The notes under the pieces are model-generated. The model worked only from the letters and a program-made list of their open reading frames with translations. It made no database searches and was not told the DNA's origin. A stretch of 64,000 nt of DNA from Pedobacter sp. W3I1 (lineage in GTDB: Bacteria > Bacteroidota > Bacteroidia > Sphingobacteriales > Sphingobacteriaceae). Made by a program: the position numbers and the translations under genes. Within the stretch, counting starts at the first letter, position 1. Every line of letters begins with the position of its first letter. The stretch spans positions 2,170,001 through 2,234,000 of the forward strand of contig NZ_JAUSXN010000001.1 of assembly GCF_030816015.1 (NCBI RefSeq). The letters are read 5' to 3'. This document shows positions 34,979-44,444 of the stretch, piece after piece.

Positions 34979-36049
34979 ATGAAAAAACACTTTTACAAAA
35001 TTTTGGCCTCGGCCACTCTTTATCTTTTTTGTGCGTATCCAAATCGTGCAATGGCCCAAGATCAGACCATAAATGGAAATCTGAATATTGGTGCAGGTTT
35101 CCATAATGCCCTAGGTTACGGACCAAGGATTTATTTCTTGGGAAACTCTGATGATTTTTTTATTAGTCATTTTAATAGCGGAGGAAATCAAAGCGAATTC
35201 CGGTTTGGCATAGGCGACGATTTTCAACCGGAGGATAAATTTTCTATTGGGGTCAATTATGCTGGCGATGGTCAGTGGTACGATAGGATGGTGGTTCAGG
35301 GTGACGGGAATGTTGGTATTGGGACGTCTTCACCACAGTCGAAATTACAGGTTAATGGCGGGGCAGTGGTTGTGGGTACCAATTCTGTTGCAACAAATGC
35401 TGATGGACATGTCAGCATTGGGAATATAACAGAAGACTCAAATCCCACACAGGCAGATTGGATACCGAACTCTACTTTATTGCTCAATGCACATGATTAT
35501 AGTAGTATTGGATTTCATGATTCAGGGGTCAGAGTTGATTTTATCCGGGCTGGAAATGGGACCATCCAGTTGGGATATGACGGCGGATTTGGAAATGCCA
35601 ATATTGGTCTGCCTTTAGGTATTTGGAACGCGCAGGGCAATGTGGGGATTGGAACACTCAATCCACAGGAGAAACTTTCGGTTAAAGGAAAAATCAGGGC
35701 CCAGGAAATTAAAGTGGAAATGACGGGATGGCCAGATTTTGTGTTTGAACCGAAATATAGCCTGATGCCACTCCGATCGCTCGAAAGCTATATTAACGAA
35801 AATAAGCATCTCCCGGGAATACCTTCAGCAGCTGAAGTGAAAGAGCAAGGGATTGAGCTTGGAGCGATGAATAAGAAGTTACTTCAGAAAATCGAGGAAC
35901 TGAGTCTATATATCATTCAACAGGATAAAAAGATTACAGATCAGCAACAGAGAGCAGTGGAGGAAAGAAAAAGTAATCTTTCGTTGCAAGAAGATATCGA
36001 GTTGTTAAAAACACAGATGAAAAAACTCATAGAAAAGACTGATCAGTAG
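34979..36049 (+). CDS. Secreted tail-fibre-like protein with WPDYVF/coiled-coil C-terminal module
   Basis: 356 residues, the largest complete fibre paralogue. Signal peptide to about residue 26 (YPNRAMA/Q). The start DQTINGNLNIGAGF and following segment resemble the paralogue at 333 (QTINGDLSIGG, SEFRFGIGDDF/RVNIGDDYG), so these two share a front domain as well. Fibre repeats GNVGIGTSSPQSKLQVNGGA and GNVGIGTLNPQEKLSVKGKI precede the shared module (GWPDFVF, NKHLPGIPSA, LGAMNKKLLQKIEELS) and a ~50-residue coiled coil. It has its own promoter (E). A short hairpin (AAAGGTA/TACCTTT, 36080-36097) downstream may terminate it. Confidence 0.8.
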   Translation: MKKHFYKILASATLYLFCAYPNRAMAQDQTINGNLNIGAGFHNALGYGPRIYFLGNSDDFFISHFNSGGNQSEFRFGIGDDFQPEDKFSIGVNYAGDGQWYDRMVVQGDGNVGIGTSSPQSKLQVNGGAVVVGTNSVATNADGHVSIGNITEDSNPTQADWIPNSTLLLNAHDYSSIGFHDSGVRVDFIRAGNGTIQLGYDGGFGNANIGLPLGIWNAQGNVGIGTLNPQEKLSVKGKIRAQEIKVEMTGWPDFVFEPKYSLMPLRSLESYINENKHLPGIPSAAEVKEQGIELGAMNKKLLQKIEELSLYIIQQDKKITDQQQRAVEERKSNLSLQEDIELLKTQMKKLIEKTDQ

Positions 36050-36395
36050 ATCAATTGTATAGAGATTAAAAAATAAATTAAAGGTAAAATACCTTTTATA
36101 CTAAGGAGGTTTATTGTTTTATTTCTTGGAAAGGGTTTTAAATAAGATATCATGAAATATAATTTAAAATCCAGGCTAATATTTCTTCATTGATAAAGCA
36201 AAAGCTGCAAGCCCTGAGGTGGATTGGGAAGCCCCGATGAATGTTTTTTGACTTGACAGTGGTTACCGTAAATAAAGTGCAAAACGGCCGGAGTGCCAAA
36301 ACCTTCATCGCGGAGAAAGTGCAGCGGCACCTCTATCTAATCCTCGGAAAAAAGTGTTATTTTTGAGCACTGTAGAAAAACAGGAAGAAATAAAG
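36050..36395. other. Intergenic, no gene seen
   Basis: Apart from the weak hairpin at 36080-36097 and a Shine-Dalgarno-like purine run just before ATG 36396, nothing recognisable. It marks the boundary between the secretion/toxin region and the signalling island. Confidence 0.5.
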
Positions 36396-37565
36396 ATGGA
36401 AGACAACACCGGGATAGATCACCCAGCGAATAATGCAACCGATCCTAAGGTGATTCCATATCAGTCACTCGATATTCCCAGGCTTGCCATAGCAGCCGCT
36501 AATATAGGTACCTGGTTCATGGATGAGCAGTCCGGTACTTTTCTCCCATCTGCACGCATGAAAGAAATGCATGGCTACTTTGCAGAGGAAGAGATGTCCC
36601 TTGAGGCAGTTCTCGTCCAAATTTCTCCAAAATACAGGCAGAAAGTGATCCGTACCATAAAAGAAGCCGCTGACCAGGGTGAACCGTTTTATCTGGAATA
36701 CCCGGTGACCGGATTTCATGATCAGCAGCAGCGATGGCTTAGGGCAATGGGAGGCGCAGACCGGGCATCAACGGGTACCAATCAGTTCTCTGGCGTGATT
36801 ATGGACATCACCGAACTCAAGCACAGTGAACTTCGAAGAAACAGATTCATCGGAATGGTCAGTCATGAGCTTAAGACACCTTTGACGGCATTGAAAGCTT
36901 ACATCCAGCTCCTCAATAGATGGGCAAAAGAAAAGAAGGACAGTTTTACCATCGGCGCATTGTCTAAACTGGAAAAGCAGGTAAAAAAAATGACAACGAT
37001 GATCAATGGCTTTCTGAATTTTTCAGGAGTGGAATCCGGCAAAATTCATCTGAATAGGTTGAATTTTGATATTAACAAGCTGTTGAGGGAGGTGATTGAT
37101 GAATATGCCGAAATTTCACCTGACCATGTGATCAGCCTGGCAGAATGTGGGGAGTCCATCGTATATGCAGACCGGGAAAAGATCGAACAGGTGATCATCA
37201 ATCTGATCAGCAACGCAGTCAAATACTCTGGTCCCGGAAAGCCGGTAGAAGTTGTCTGTCAGGACGATAAAACCAAAATCACAATAAGTGTTAAGGATAT
37301 TGGAATGGGAATTGAAAAAAAAGATATTGCCAAACTCTTCAAACCCCATTCCAGGATAACAACCAGCCAGACCGAGAATATAACGGGCTTCGGTATAGGA
37401 CTTTACCTGTGCGCTGAGATTATTAAATACCATGATGGGGATATCGGTGTGAAAAGTGAACCGGGCCGGGGAAGCACGTTTTGGTTTACCCTTCCCATTG
37501 GCGATTCTTCCACTACCACCGCAGCAGACATCATTCCAGAGATTAGCGACACAAGCAATTCCTGA
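36396..37565 (+). CDS. Soluble PAS-domain sensor histidine kinase
   Basis: About 389 residues from ATG 36396, preceded by AGGAAGAAATAAAG; a GTG at 36354 would add 14 poorly conserved residues. One PAS fold (about 35-140, LAIAAANIGTWFMDEQSG ... SGVIMDITELKHSE), HisKA with the phospho-His in FIGMVSHELKTPLTALKAY, and a HATPase with N box VIINLISNAVKYS, G1 DIGMGIEKKDIAKLF and G2 TGFGIGLYLCAEII. No membrane helix, so it should sense a cytoplasmic signal. No response regulator is adjacent on this strand. Confidence 0.9.
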   Translation: MEDNTGIDHPANNATDPKVIPYQSLDIPRLAIAAANIGTWFMDEQSGTFLPSARMKEMHGYFAEEEMSLEAVLVQISPKYRQKVIRTIKEAADQGEPFYLEYPVTGFHDQQQRWLRAMGGADRASTGTNQFSGVIMDITELKHSELRRNRFIGMVSHELKTPLTALKAYIQLLNRWAKEKKDSFTIGALSKLEKQVKKMTTMINGFLNFSGVESGKIHLNRLNFDINKLLREVIDEYAEISPDHVISLAECGESIVYADREKIEQVIINLISNAVKYSGPGKPVEVVCQDDKTKITISVKDIGMGIEKKDIAKLFKPHSRITTSQTENITGFGIGLYLCAEIIKYHDGDIGVKSEPGRGSTFWFTLPIGDSSTTTAADIIPEISDTSNS

Positions 37566-37727
37566 TTTTCAATGGTCTTGATTTCATGTACAGGATGCAC
37601 ATTAATACTTTCCTGTACAGATGCTAGCGGATGATTTTTTTTGACCGGCCGTTTATTATATAACACGCCAGGAGATCTGGAAGCTGAAATTCAGACAGAT
37701 AGATGCCCTGTGCAGGCTTGTAAAGTT

Positions 37728-37756
37728 TTGATTTTCAATAATTTTATTTATATTTG
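37728..37756 (+). promoter_or_regulatory. Bacteroidota-type promoter of the cold-shock gene
   Basis: TTG at 37728-37730 (within GTTTTG) and TATATTTG at 37749-37756, 18 bp apart: a good match to the TTG / TAnnTTTG promoter. It lies 22 bp before ATG 37778, so any start at 37754 is excluded. Confidence 0.6.
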
Positions 37757-37777
37757 AAAATAATTAAATACAATATA

Positions 37778-37969
37778 ATGCAACAAGGAACAGTAAAATT
37801 TTTCAACGAGACAAAAGGTTTTGGATTTATCGTACCAGCTAATGGCGATGCAGAGCTTTTTGTGCACGTATCAGGTTTATTAGATGACATTCGCCAGAAT
37901 GATTTAGTAAGCTATGATGTAGAAGAGGGCAGAAAAGGCCTGAACGCAATCAACGTTAAGATAGGATAA
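37778..37969 (+). CDS. cspA: Cold-shock protein, CspA family
   Basis: 63 residues from ATG 37778. Complete OB-fold cold-shock domain: QQGTVKFFNETKGFGFIVPA contains RNP1 (KGFGFI), and ELFVHVSGL is RNP2. It binds single-stranded RNA or DNA as an RNA chaperone. Bacteroidota forms of this length are usual. Monocistronic: its own promoter upstream and a clear terminator (37993-38026) downstream. The gene symbol is a family label. Confidence 0.93.
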   Translation: MQQGTVKFFNETKGFGFIVPANGDAELFVHVSGLLDDIRQNDLVSYDVEEGRKGLNAINVKIG

Positions 37970-37992
37970 TATATACCTTCATACATTGTTAA

Positions 37993-38026
37993 AAACACCA
38001 TGCTGTAAAGCCTGGTGTTTTTTTTT
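37993..38026 (+). terminator. Terminator of the cold-shock gene
   Basis: AAACACCA (37993-38000) pairs with TGGTGTTT (38013-38020), 12-base loop, followed by TTTTTT. It overlaps an upstream extension of the next frame, which argues against a start at 38015. Confidence 0.85.
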
Positions 38027-38173
38027 GACCATATCCAGAGGAATGGCCTAATTTTCAACACATACCAGTTGTATAAGGAGAGGAGATATTTGATGGTAGG
38101 CAAGGTTTTTCACATCGTTGTAAACAAGTTTCGCTTTCTAATTGTTCTTCATGAAACTCAATTTAAACAACAT

Positions 38174-39619
38174 ATGGCTAAGGATGCTCATACGGATAAT
38201 TATAAGTTAAGGTTTAAGGAGTCCGAGGATAAGTTTAACTCCATTTTCAGTCTTACGAGTGTTGCCAGCAAAATAATAGGTTCAGATCTAACCATTCTCA
38301 AAGTGAATAAGGCAATGGTTGAATTGCTGGGCTACACAGCCGAAGAGATCGAGGGTACAAAAATTCTGGACTATGCATGCGAGGAGTATAAACCGGTATG
38401 GCATGATCTACAGGAAGCATTATGGAGCCGTAGAGTTCCTTACTTCAAGCTCCAGGCCTGCCTGGTCAAAAAGGATGCCTCGCTTGCTTGGGTAGATGTT
38501 ACAACAATTCTTTTCAACGATGATGGGGTAACATATGGCTTTACGGTTCTTGATGATATAACCGGAACCAAGAGATTTCGGGAAACAGAGCTCCGCCTCA
38601 ACGTTGCACTCAGGAATTCCCAGATGGCAGTCTGGGAAATGGAACCCGACGGAAATTTTTCTTTCCGTTCGGAAATTCATGACCAGATATTTGGCTACGA
38701 GACACCCAATAATCAATGGACTGTCCATGATTATACCAGTCATATTATCGATGAAGACCGCGGTAGTTTTAAGAATGTTATGGACAGTTTGCCCAGATAT
38801 GGGGCAGTTAATTTCCAGGGCCGAATAATTACCACCGCCGGAACAGTCAAATGGATTAATTTCCAGGGAAGAGCAGAAAGAGACGCTGACGGCAGCATTT
38901 CAAAATTTTTAGGGACTGTTGCCGATATAACTGTAGACAAACAGAAAGAACGCCATAAAGAAGATTTTATCCGTGCTGCCAGCCATGAGCTCAGAACACC
39001 GGTAACTACGCTGAAAGCTTCTGTGCAATTGCTTAACCGGCTGCAGGGTGTTATGGAGGAGAAAGCTCAGACGCTGCTCAATCAGGTGAGCAAGAGCGTC
39101 GAAAAAGTTTCATCGCTGATTGAGGATTTGTTATATGCCAGCAGGGCATATGAAAATTTTATCCAGCTCCGAAAGACCCATTTTAATATTTCCAAGCTAA
39201 TTGAAGAAGGTACGTATCACCTGAAGCTTGGCGGACCGCAACAGATCAGCATCAAAGGAGACCTGAGCCTATCGATAACTGCCGATGCTGAAAGGATAGA
39301 AAGGGTCATTTTAAGTTTCCTTGATAACGCTTTAAAATATGCTCCGGGATCAAAGAAGGTTGAAATCTTTATCGAACAGGAAGGTGATAGGTGCAGGATA
39401 TCTGTCAAAGATACGGGCCCAGGAATTGAGATTGAGCGACAGAGGACATTGTTTGACTGGAATACCAATGGAGATTTTGAGGAAGGACGCTTTTCGGGAA
39501 TGCGCACCGGCCTCTATACCAGTGCCGAGATTATTAAAACACATCAGGGAGAAATCGGTGTTTTGAGCGAACCCGGAGCGGGCAGCACATTTTGGTTTAT
39601 GCTCCCGATCAGCGGATAA
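38174..39619 (+). CDS. Soluble two-PAS sensor histidine kinase with atypical G2 box
   Basis: About 481 residues from ATG 38174 (MAKDAHTDNYKLRFKESEDK); the open frame extends back to 38015, but that runs through the cold-shock terminator. PAS1 (FNSIFSLTSVASKIIGSDL ... YGFTVLDDITGTKRFRE), PAS2 (LNVALRNSQMAVWEMEPDG ... KFLGTVADITVDKQKE), HisKA (FIRAASHELRTPVTTLKASV), HATPase with N box SFLDNALKYAPG and G1 DTGPGIEIERQRTLFDW. The G2 box reads SGMRTGLYTSAEII, with Arg where the sister kinases have Gly, so ATP-lid dynamics may differ. Cytoplasmic. Confidence 0.85.
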   Translation: MAKDAHTDNYKLRFKESEDKFNSIFSLTSVASKIIGSDLTILKVNKAMVELLGYTAEEIEGTKILDYACEEYKPVWHDLQEALWSRRVPYFKLQACLVKKDASLAWVDVTTILFNDDGVTYGFTVLDDITGTKRFRETELRLNVALRNSQMAVWEMEPDGNFSFRSEIHDQIFGYETPNNQWTVHDYTSHIIDEDRGSFKNVMDSLPRYGAVNFQGRIITTAGTVKWINFQGRAERDADGSISKFLGTVADITVDKQKERHKEDFIRAASHELRTPVTTLKASVQLLNRLQGVMEEKAQTLLNQVSKSVEKVSSLIEDLLYASRAYENFIQLRKTHFNISKLIEEGTYHLKLGGPQQISIKGDLSLSITADAERIERVILSFLDNALKYAPGSKKVEIFIEQEGDRCRISVKDTGPGIEIERQRTLFDWNTNGDFEEGRFSGMRTGLYTSAEIIKTHQGEIGVLSEPGAGSTFWFMLPISG

Positions 39620-39825
39620 TGTTTAGCGTCTGGGGCTGTATAGCCAGTTTTACATGCGGTTTGATAACCTTATTGGGTTTACAACGGTTTATAAGATTGA
39701 AAACTTTGTTAAGCGAACGGGCTATATATTATAGGCTCGTTTGTATTTACGGCTAGCGATGACAGGTAACTTTCCGGGGACTGTTGCGCTCATCTTTAAT
39801 GCTTCTGCAACCAATTAACAGAAGG

Positions 39826-40200
39826 TCAGTTATAGGAAGCCCGGCCGAATAGGTTTACCTGCGTAACAAAATCATCAATATTGAAGGGCTTTGCTATGAA
39901 TGCTACTCCACAGCCCATTTGCTCAACCTCATTTTTGCTTCTATTGGCTGACATCATAATAACATTTATGGCCGAAGTCTGTTCATTCTTATGGAGTTGC
40001 ATGCATACTTCCAGGCCGTTTCCATCGGGCAGCATGATATCTAGTATCGCGATATCCGGCAGTTTTTGGGATACCAGTTCTCCGAACTGTGCAACTGTGG
40101 CGCAGCCGTTCACTTCATATCCGGCTTCTGAGAGGATATACACAACTACTTCATTGATATCAGGATCGTCTTCAAGAACGTAAATTAATTTTTTGCTCAT
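39826..40200 (-). CDS. Single-domain response regulator (CheY-like receiver)
   Basis: 124 residues, receiver domain only. Acidic pocket Glu10-Asp11-Asp12 (VLEDDPDI), phospho-acceptor Asp54 (AILDIMLPDG), Ser84 (MMSANR) and Lys104 (AKPF): all catalytic positions present. No output domain, so it must act through a partner or in a phosphorelay. It lies 30 bp downstream of the kinase gene at 40231-42561 on the same strand and is probably co-transcribed with it. Confidence 0.92.
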   Translation of the reverse strand: MSKKLIYVLEDDPDINEVVVYILSEAGYEVNGCATVAQFGELVSQKLPDIAILDIMLPDGNGLEVCMQLHKNEQTSAINVIMMSANRSKNEVEQMGCGVAFIAKPFNIDDFVTQVNLFGRASYN

Positions 40201-40230
40201 TTGTGCCGTGTTTTTAAATTAGTCTTGATG

Positions 40231-42561
40231 TTACTGTTGCAGGGGAAGGACAAATTTAAAAGCAGCACCTTTTCCCATCTCACTTTCTACCCATATGCGG
40301 CCACCATGGCGCTCAATGATTTCCCTGGTGATATAAAGGCCGAGTCCAAGGCCCGAAATATGCCTGTCCTGTTCCCGGACCCTGTAAAACTGGGAGAATA
40401 TGTTGGTCTGTTCCGCCTGGGGAATGCCAGCGCCATTGTCTATTATTGAAACTGTTATTTCATTGTTTTGGTTTACTGCATTTATGCTGATATCGGGGGA
40501 CTGAGGGGCATATTTCACTGCATTACCGATCAGGTTCGTGATTACCTGTTCCAGGCGCATTCTGTCGCCTTCTATGGTCAGCTCGCCGCTGGGTTCGAAA
40601 ATGAAATTATGCTGTGGAACGGAATGCGCGAAGGTTTCGCATATATCACTGATCAGCCCGCCCAGGTTCAGGCTTTCGAAATTAAACTGCAGTTTGCCCG
40701 ACTGTACCTTGGATATATCAAAGAGATCGTTGATGAGCAAATTGATTTTGTCCAGCTGTCCCATGGCCTTGTTCACGAAATTTCTGTTCACTTCTCCGGT
40801 GGCAGTTTTTTGAAGGAGTTGTAGAAAGCCGCCCATTGCGGTGATGGGTGTCTTCAGCTCATGCGATGCCAGGGCAATGAATTCATCTTTTTTGCGGCTG
40901 AGGGTTTTAACCTCTTCGAAGAGTTTTGAGTTGTCCAGAGCGATGGCAGCCTGTGATGCTACGCCGGCAACGAGCTCCTCATGATCCTTAAGGAATCTTC
41001 CAGGCTCGGGATGGCCGAAGAACAGCCCACCGATGACGTTGCCTGTCGCCGAAATAACCGGAACAGCGAGGTAGCTTACGACAGGAAGGTGACCCTTGGG
41101 CATGCCGAAATGGGGTGCCATTTTGCCGTATCTCGGATCTTTGGTAATGTCATCCACGCGGACTATGCCTCCACCGCTGAAGGTGGTGTGAAAGACTGCT
41201 GTGTTGCGGGGCGTACCGAATTTCTCAAAGGCTTCCCGGGGAGCGCCAGAAAGGGTATAGAGCATATAGGATTCACCGTCCACATTTGTTTTATTGTAAA
41301 AGAAGGCGCCAAATGCTGCGCTGGTGAGTTCTGTTGTTGCATCTGTTACTTTTTGCAGAATCACCTCGACATCCAGTTGTTCGCTGATGGTTTTTCCGAT
41401 TGTGTTGAGAATCAGTAGTTTTTGTGCATTGTATTCAAGGGCAATTTCTGCTTCGCGTTGTGCGGTGATGTCCCGTGCTACTTTGGATGCCCCTATGATT
41501 ACCCCTTCGCTGTTTTTTATAGGGGACACGGTGAGCGATACCTGGATTTCTTTGTTTTCCTTGCTGAGCCTGATGGTCTGAAAGTGGTCGATCTTTTCAC
41601 CTCTTTTGATACTGTTGATGATCCGCTCTTCTTCGTCAAGCCGGTTCTGTGGAATCAATATAGAAATATGCTGGCCCACAGCTTCGGTTTCTGTATAGCC
41701 AAAGATGTTTTCTGCTCCTTTGTTCCAGGTGCTGATCACACCGGCCAGCGTTTTACTGATGATCGCATCATCGGAACTTTGGACGATGGCAGCCAGGGTT
41801 GCCTGCTTTTCGTCGGCAAGTTTTTGTGCGGTAATGTTGCGCGCAATCTTGCTTACACCGATGATATGACCGTTTTTGTCCCTCAGGGCCGAAACGGTCA
41901 GCGAAATGGGTATTTCCCTTCCATTTTTGGCCAGGCGCACTGTTTTATAATGTTCTATTTTTTTTCCTGCCCTCACATTACCGATAATGTAGTCTTCCTC
42001 AGTTATCCGGTCTGGGGGTATGAGCATGGTAATATGCTTCCCGATGGCCTCGGCTGGGGTATATCCGAACATCTCCTGTGCGCCTTTGTTCCAGCTGGTG
42101 ATAAATCCGTCTAATGTTTTGCTCACAATGGCATCTTCCGATCCTTCTATTATCGCAGCCAGTCTTGCCTGCTGTTCTTCGGCATCCCGCCCGCCTGATA
42201 GATCACGGATCATCTGGATCAGGCCGATAATCTTTCCTTCGTCGTCGCTGACAGGGGAAAGGGTGATGGAGACTTGTATTTCCGTTCCACTTGCCGTTTG
42301 CCGGACAGTCCGGAAATCGTGAACTTTTTCCCCGCCGAGTACCAGTACGGCCACACGTTCATATTCTTTGAAGATGCCTTTCGGCATGGTTATCCCAGCA
42401 GTTTTTCCGACCAGCCCATCTTTGCTGAAGCCAAAAAGCCGTTCAGCGGCAGGGTTGGTATTTGTTATATTGAAGTTCAGATCATGGCAGATTATGGCAT
42501 CCTCCAGGCCCTGAAAAATTGACCTGAATGTAAATAGTTGGTCAACAGATTTAAAATCCAT
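40231..42561 (-). CDS. Triple-PAS, GAF-domain sensor histidine kinase
   Basis: 776 residues, no membrane helix. Three PAS domains in a row of ~120 residues each (1: QGLEDAIICHDLNFNITNTN; 2: IIEGSEDAIVSKTLDGFITS; 3: IVQSSDDAIISKTLAGVIST), the second and third so similar that they are an internal duplication. Then a GAF domain (about 380-530, LNTIGKTISEQLDVEVILQK ... FFGHPEPGRFLKDHEEL), HisKA with FIALASHELKTPITAMGG, and HATPase (LEQVITNLIGNAVKYAPQ, DNGAGIPQAEQTNIFSQF, SGLGLGLYITREIIERHG). It likely phosphorylates the receiver protein encoded 30 bp downstream. Confidence 0.93.
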   Translation of the reverse strand: MDFKSVDQLFTFRSIFQGLEDAIICHDLNFNITNTNPAAERLFGFSKDGLVGKTAGITMPKGIFKEYERVAVLVLGGEKVHDFRTVRQTASGTEIQVSITLSPVSDDEGKIIGLIQMIRDLSGGRDAEEQQARLAAIIEGSEDAIVSKTLDGFITSWNKGAQEMFGYTPAEAIGKHITMLIPPDRITEEDYIIGNVRAGKKIEHYKTVRLAKNGREIPISLTVSALRDKNGHIIGVSKIARNITAQKLADEKQATLAAIVQSSDDAIISKTLAGVISTWNKGAENIFGYTETEAVGQHISILIPQNRLDEEERIINSIKRGEKIDHFQTIRLSKENKEIQVSLTVSPIKNSEGVIIGASKVARDITAQREAEIALEYNAQKLLILNTIGKTISEQLDVEVILQKVTDATTELTSAAFGAFFYNKTNVDGESYMLYTLSGAPREAFEKFGTPRNTAVFHTTFSGGGIVRVDDITKDPRYGKMAPHFGMPKGHLPVVSYLAVPVISATGNVIGGLFFGHPEPGRFLKDHEELVAGVASQAAIALDNSKLFEEVKTLSRKKDEFIALASHELKTPITAMGGFLQLLQKTATGEVNRNFVNKAMGQLDKINLLINDLFDISKVQSGKLQFNFESLNLGGLISDICETFAHSVPQHNFIFEPSGELTIEGDRMRLEQVITNLIGNAVKYAPQSPDISINAVNQNNEITVSIIDNGAGIPQAEQTNIFSQFYRVREQDRHISGLGLGLYITREIIERHGGRIWVESEMGKGAAFKFVLPLQQ

Positions 42562-42866
42562 ATTTGTTCGGTAATTGTTTTTATCGGGGTGTAATCATAC
42601 CATGCCCAACTAAATTAACAACTATAAGTGGTAATAGTTTTAAGAATAAAGTCCTGGGCTGAAACTTTGGAGTTTAGTTCCCGCAGCTCGCTGCATAGCA
42701 GGATTACCTGAAGCTGAAATCAGATCCTATTTTTTAAAGTCGGGTTTTTCAACTGATCTGGCAAAAAGCATGCTGTATCGAAATGCCTGAAAGATATTGG
42801 TGACCCCATATCCCTGGTTTAGGCTTAAGTATTCTCTGCCTATTTTCTCCTACTTCGTTTTTATGT
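42562..42866. other. Intergenic, no gene seen
   Basis: 305 bp between two co-oriented kinase genes on the minus strand. A 105-residue frame reads across its left end (42749-43066) but is in the wrong frame over the HATPase of the next gene. No promoter or terminator of good quality was found. Confidence 0.5.
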
Positions 42867-44444
42867 TTAAATGGGAATGGTAAATGTAAATCTGCTACCT
42901 GCTGGTTCACGGTTTTCCGCCCAGATCTCCCCATTGTGCATGCGCACGATTTCATTGCACAGATACAGGCCGATCCCAAAACCAGAAATTGTAGGGTTCT
43001 GTTCGGAGCGGAAAAATTTCCCGAATATTTTTTTAAGGTGAGAAGTCTGAATGCCGCTTCCCTCATCCTCGACCTGTACGAAGACCCTGTCGTTCTTGGC
43101 CTTACAGCTGACTTGAATAGAAGAATGGTAAGGCGAGTATTTTGCTGCGTTGTTCAGCAGGCTCCATAGCACGCCGCGGAGTTTTTCCCTGTCGCCGTTA
43201 ACCGGAATATCGCCATTAATGCGAAGGCTAAACTGATGCAGGGAATGGAAAGCCTTCATGTCACCGGCTGTTTCCACTATCAGCTCGCCGAGATCGAATG
43301 TTGTGCGGTTCAGTACCGGTCTGCCACTTTCCAGCCTTGAGAGGTTCAGGAAGCTGTTGATCATTTCTCTCATCCTGTTTATCTGATGCTGTGCCTTTTC
43401 CAGCATTTCTGGTATGGTAAGGTCTTCCGAATCCGATAGTTTTCTTTTCAGTACCTGGATATATGCGTTGATCGAGGTGAGTGGTGTCCGGAGCTCATGG
43501 CTAATGATGTCTATAAATCCGTTCTTACGTATTTCTTCCAGCTTGCGCTCGGTAATATCAAGACAGGATACCGTATATCCCGCAAAGCCACCATCTGCCC
43601 GAAACCTTGGAGAGTTATGGCAGTGCATCCATTGGTAATCCCCGTTTTCCTGTCTGATCCTGAATTCATTCGAAAACTTTTCAAAATTTTTCTTGTACCT
43701 GTTCTCGTTTTCTGTCAGACCGGCGAGATCTCCAGGATGGATGAGGTCGTTCCAGCCCTCGCGCATAAGCCTGGCTGGCTCCCTCCCTGTAAGTTCTGAC
43801 CATTTTTTATTGTAATAGATGGTTTTGCCATGTTCATCGGCCACCGAGATCAATAACTCGGTTCCATCAGCCATCGAGCGGAACCTTGATTCGCTTTCTG
43901 ATAGCTCATTGAGACGCTGTTCTACGCGTTCTTCAAGCTCAAGGTTTAGTTCAGCAAGTTCGCTCCGGGTTTCTTCAAGCTGCTGGTTGAGCCGCTGTAC
44001 CTTTTCCAGATTCGACCTGGTTTCCTCCAGGTCATCCATTAGATTAGCTTTTTGTACCCGCTCGGTAACGTCTATTGCGCTATTTATGACCGCAATAATC
44101 TTTCCGTTTTCGTTTTTGACCGGCCGGTACTCAAAATCAAAAAAATAGGTCCCGATTTTTCCCCCGACATTGAGCTCAGCCGGCGTGGCAGTTCCGGTAA
44201 TGGTCTCTCCTTCGAGCCATGCTCGTTTGAAAAGGCCCAGAAAAGGTTGCCCCCTAAGTTCAGGGAGTGCAGCCTCAAGCGGTTGACCGATAACAGCCTT
44301 ATCTTTTCCCCATATGTGGAGCATCGACTCATTGGCGGAAACAATTGTGGCATCGTCTCCAATATGTACCGATGTTGGAACCCTGCCAAACTGGTATACA
44401 TAATTCAGTTCTTCAGCACTCAGCTTAACATGTTCAAGACCCAT
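42867..44444 (-). CDS. Two-PAS sensor histidine kinase with internal coiled coil
   Basis: 525 residues, soluble. PAS1 (VPTSVHIGDDATIVSANESM ... KIIAVINSAIDVTERVQKA), a ~55-residue coiled coil (MDDLEETRSNLEKVQRLNQQ ...), PAS2 (MADGTELLISVADEHGKTIY ... GYTVSCLDITERKLEE), HisKA (FIDIISHELRTPLTSINAYI) and HATPase (LLNNAAKYSPYHSS, DEGSGIQTSHLKKIFGKF, SGFGIGLYLCNEIVRMHNG). Its catalytic half resembles the kinase at 36396, so the cluster arose partly by duplication. Transcribed with, or ahead of, the kinase-receiver pair. Confidence 0.9.
   Translation of the reverse strand: MGLEHVKLSAEELNYVYQFGRVPTSVHIGDDATIVSANESMLHIWGKDKAVIGQPLEAALPELRGQPFLGLFKRAWLEGETITGTATPAELNVGGKIGTYFFDFEYRPVKNENGKIIAVINSAIDVTERVQKANLMDDLEETRSNLEKVQRLNQQLEETRSELAELNLELEERVEQRLNELSESESRFRSMADGTELLISVADEHGKTIYYNKKWSELTGREPARLMREGWNDLIHPGDLAGLTENENRYKKNFEKFSNEFRIRQENGDYQWMHCHNSPRFRADGGFAGYTVSCLDITERKLEEIRKNGFIDIISHELRTPLTSINAYIQVLKRKLSDSEDLTIPEMLEKAQHQINRMREMINSFLNLSRLESGRPVLNRTTFDLGELIVETAGDMKAFHSLHQFSLRINGDIPVNGDREKLRGVLWSLLNNAAKYSPYHSSIQVSCKAKNDRVFVQVEDEGSGIQTSHLKKIFGKFFRSEQNPTISGFGIGLYLCNEIVRMHNGEIWAENREPAGSRFTFTIPI

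Noticed and set aside
38015..38173. 53-residue N-terminal extension of the kinase at 38174
   Set aside because: The extension overlaps the stem and T-tract of the cold-shock gene terminator and has no domain.
40201..42522. Several plus-strand open frames opposite the large PAS kinase
   Set aside because: They are antisense shadows of the kinase, which has complete domains and motifs on the minus strand.
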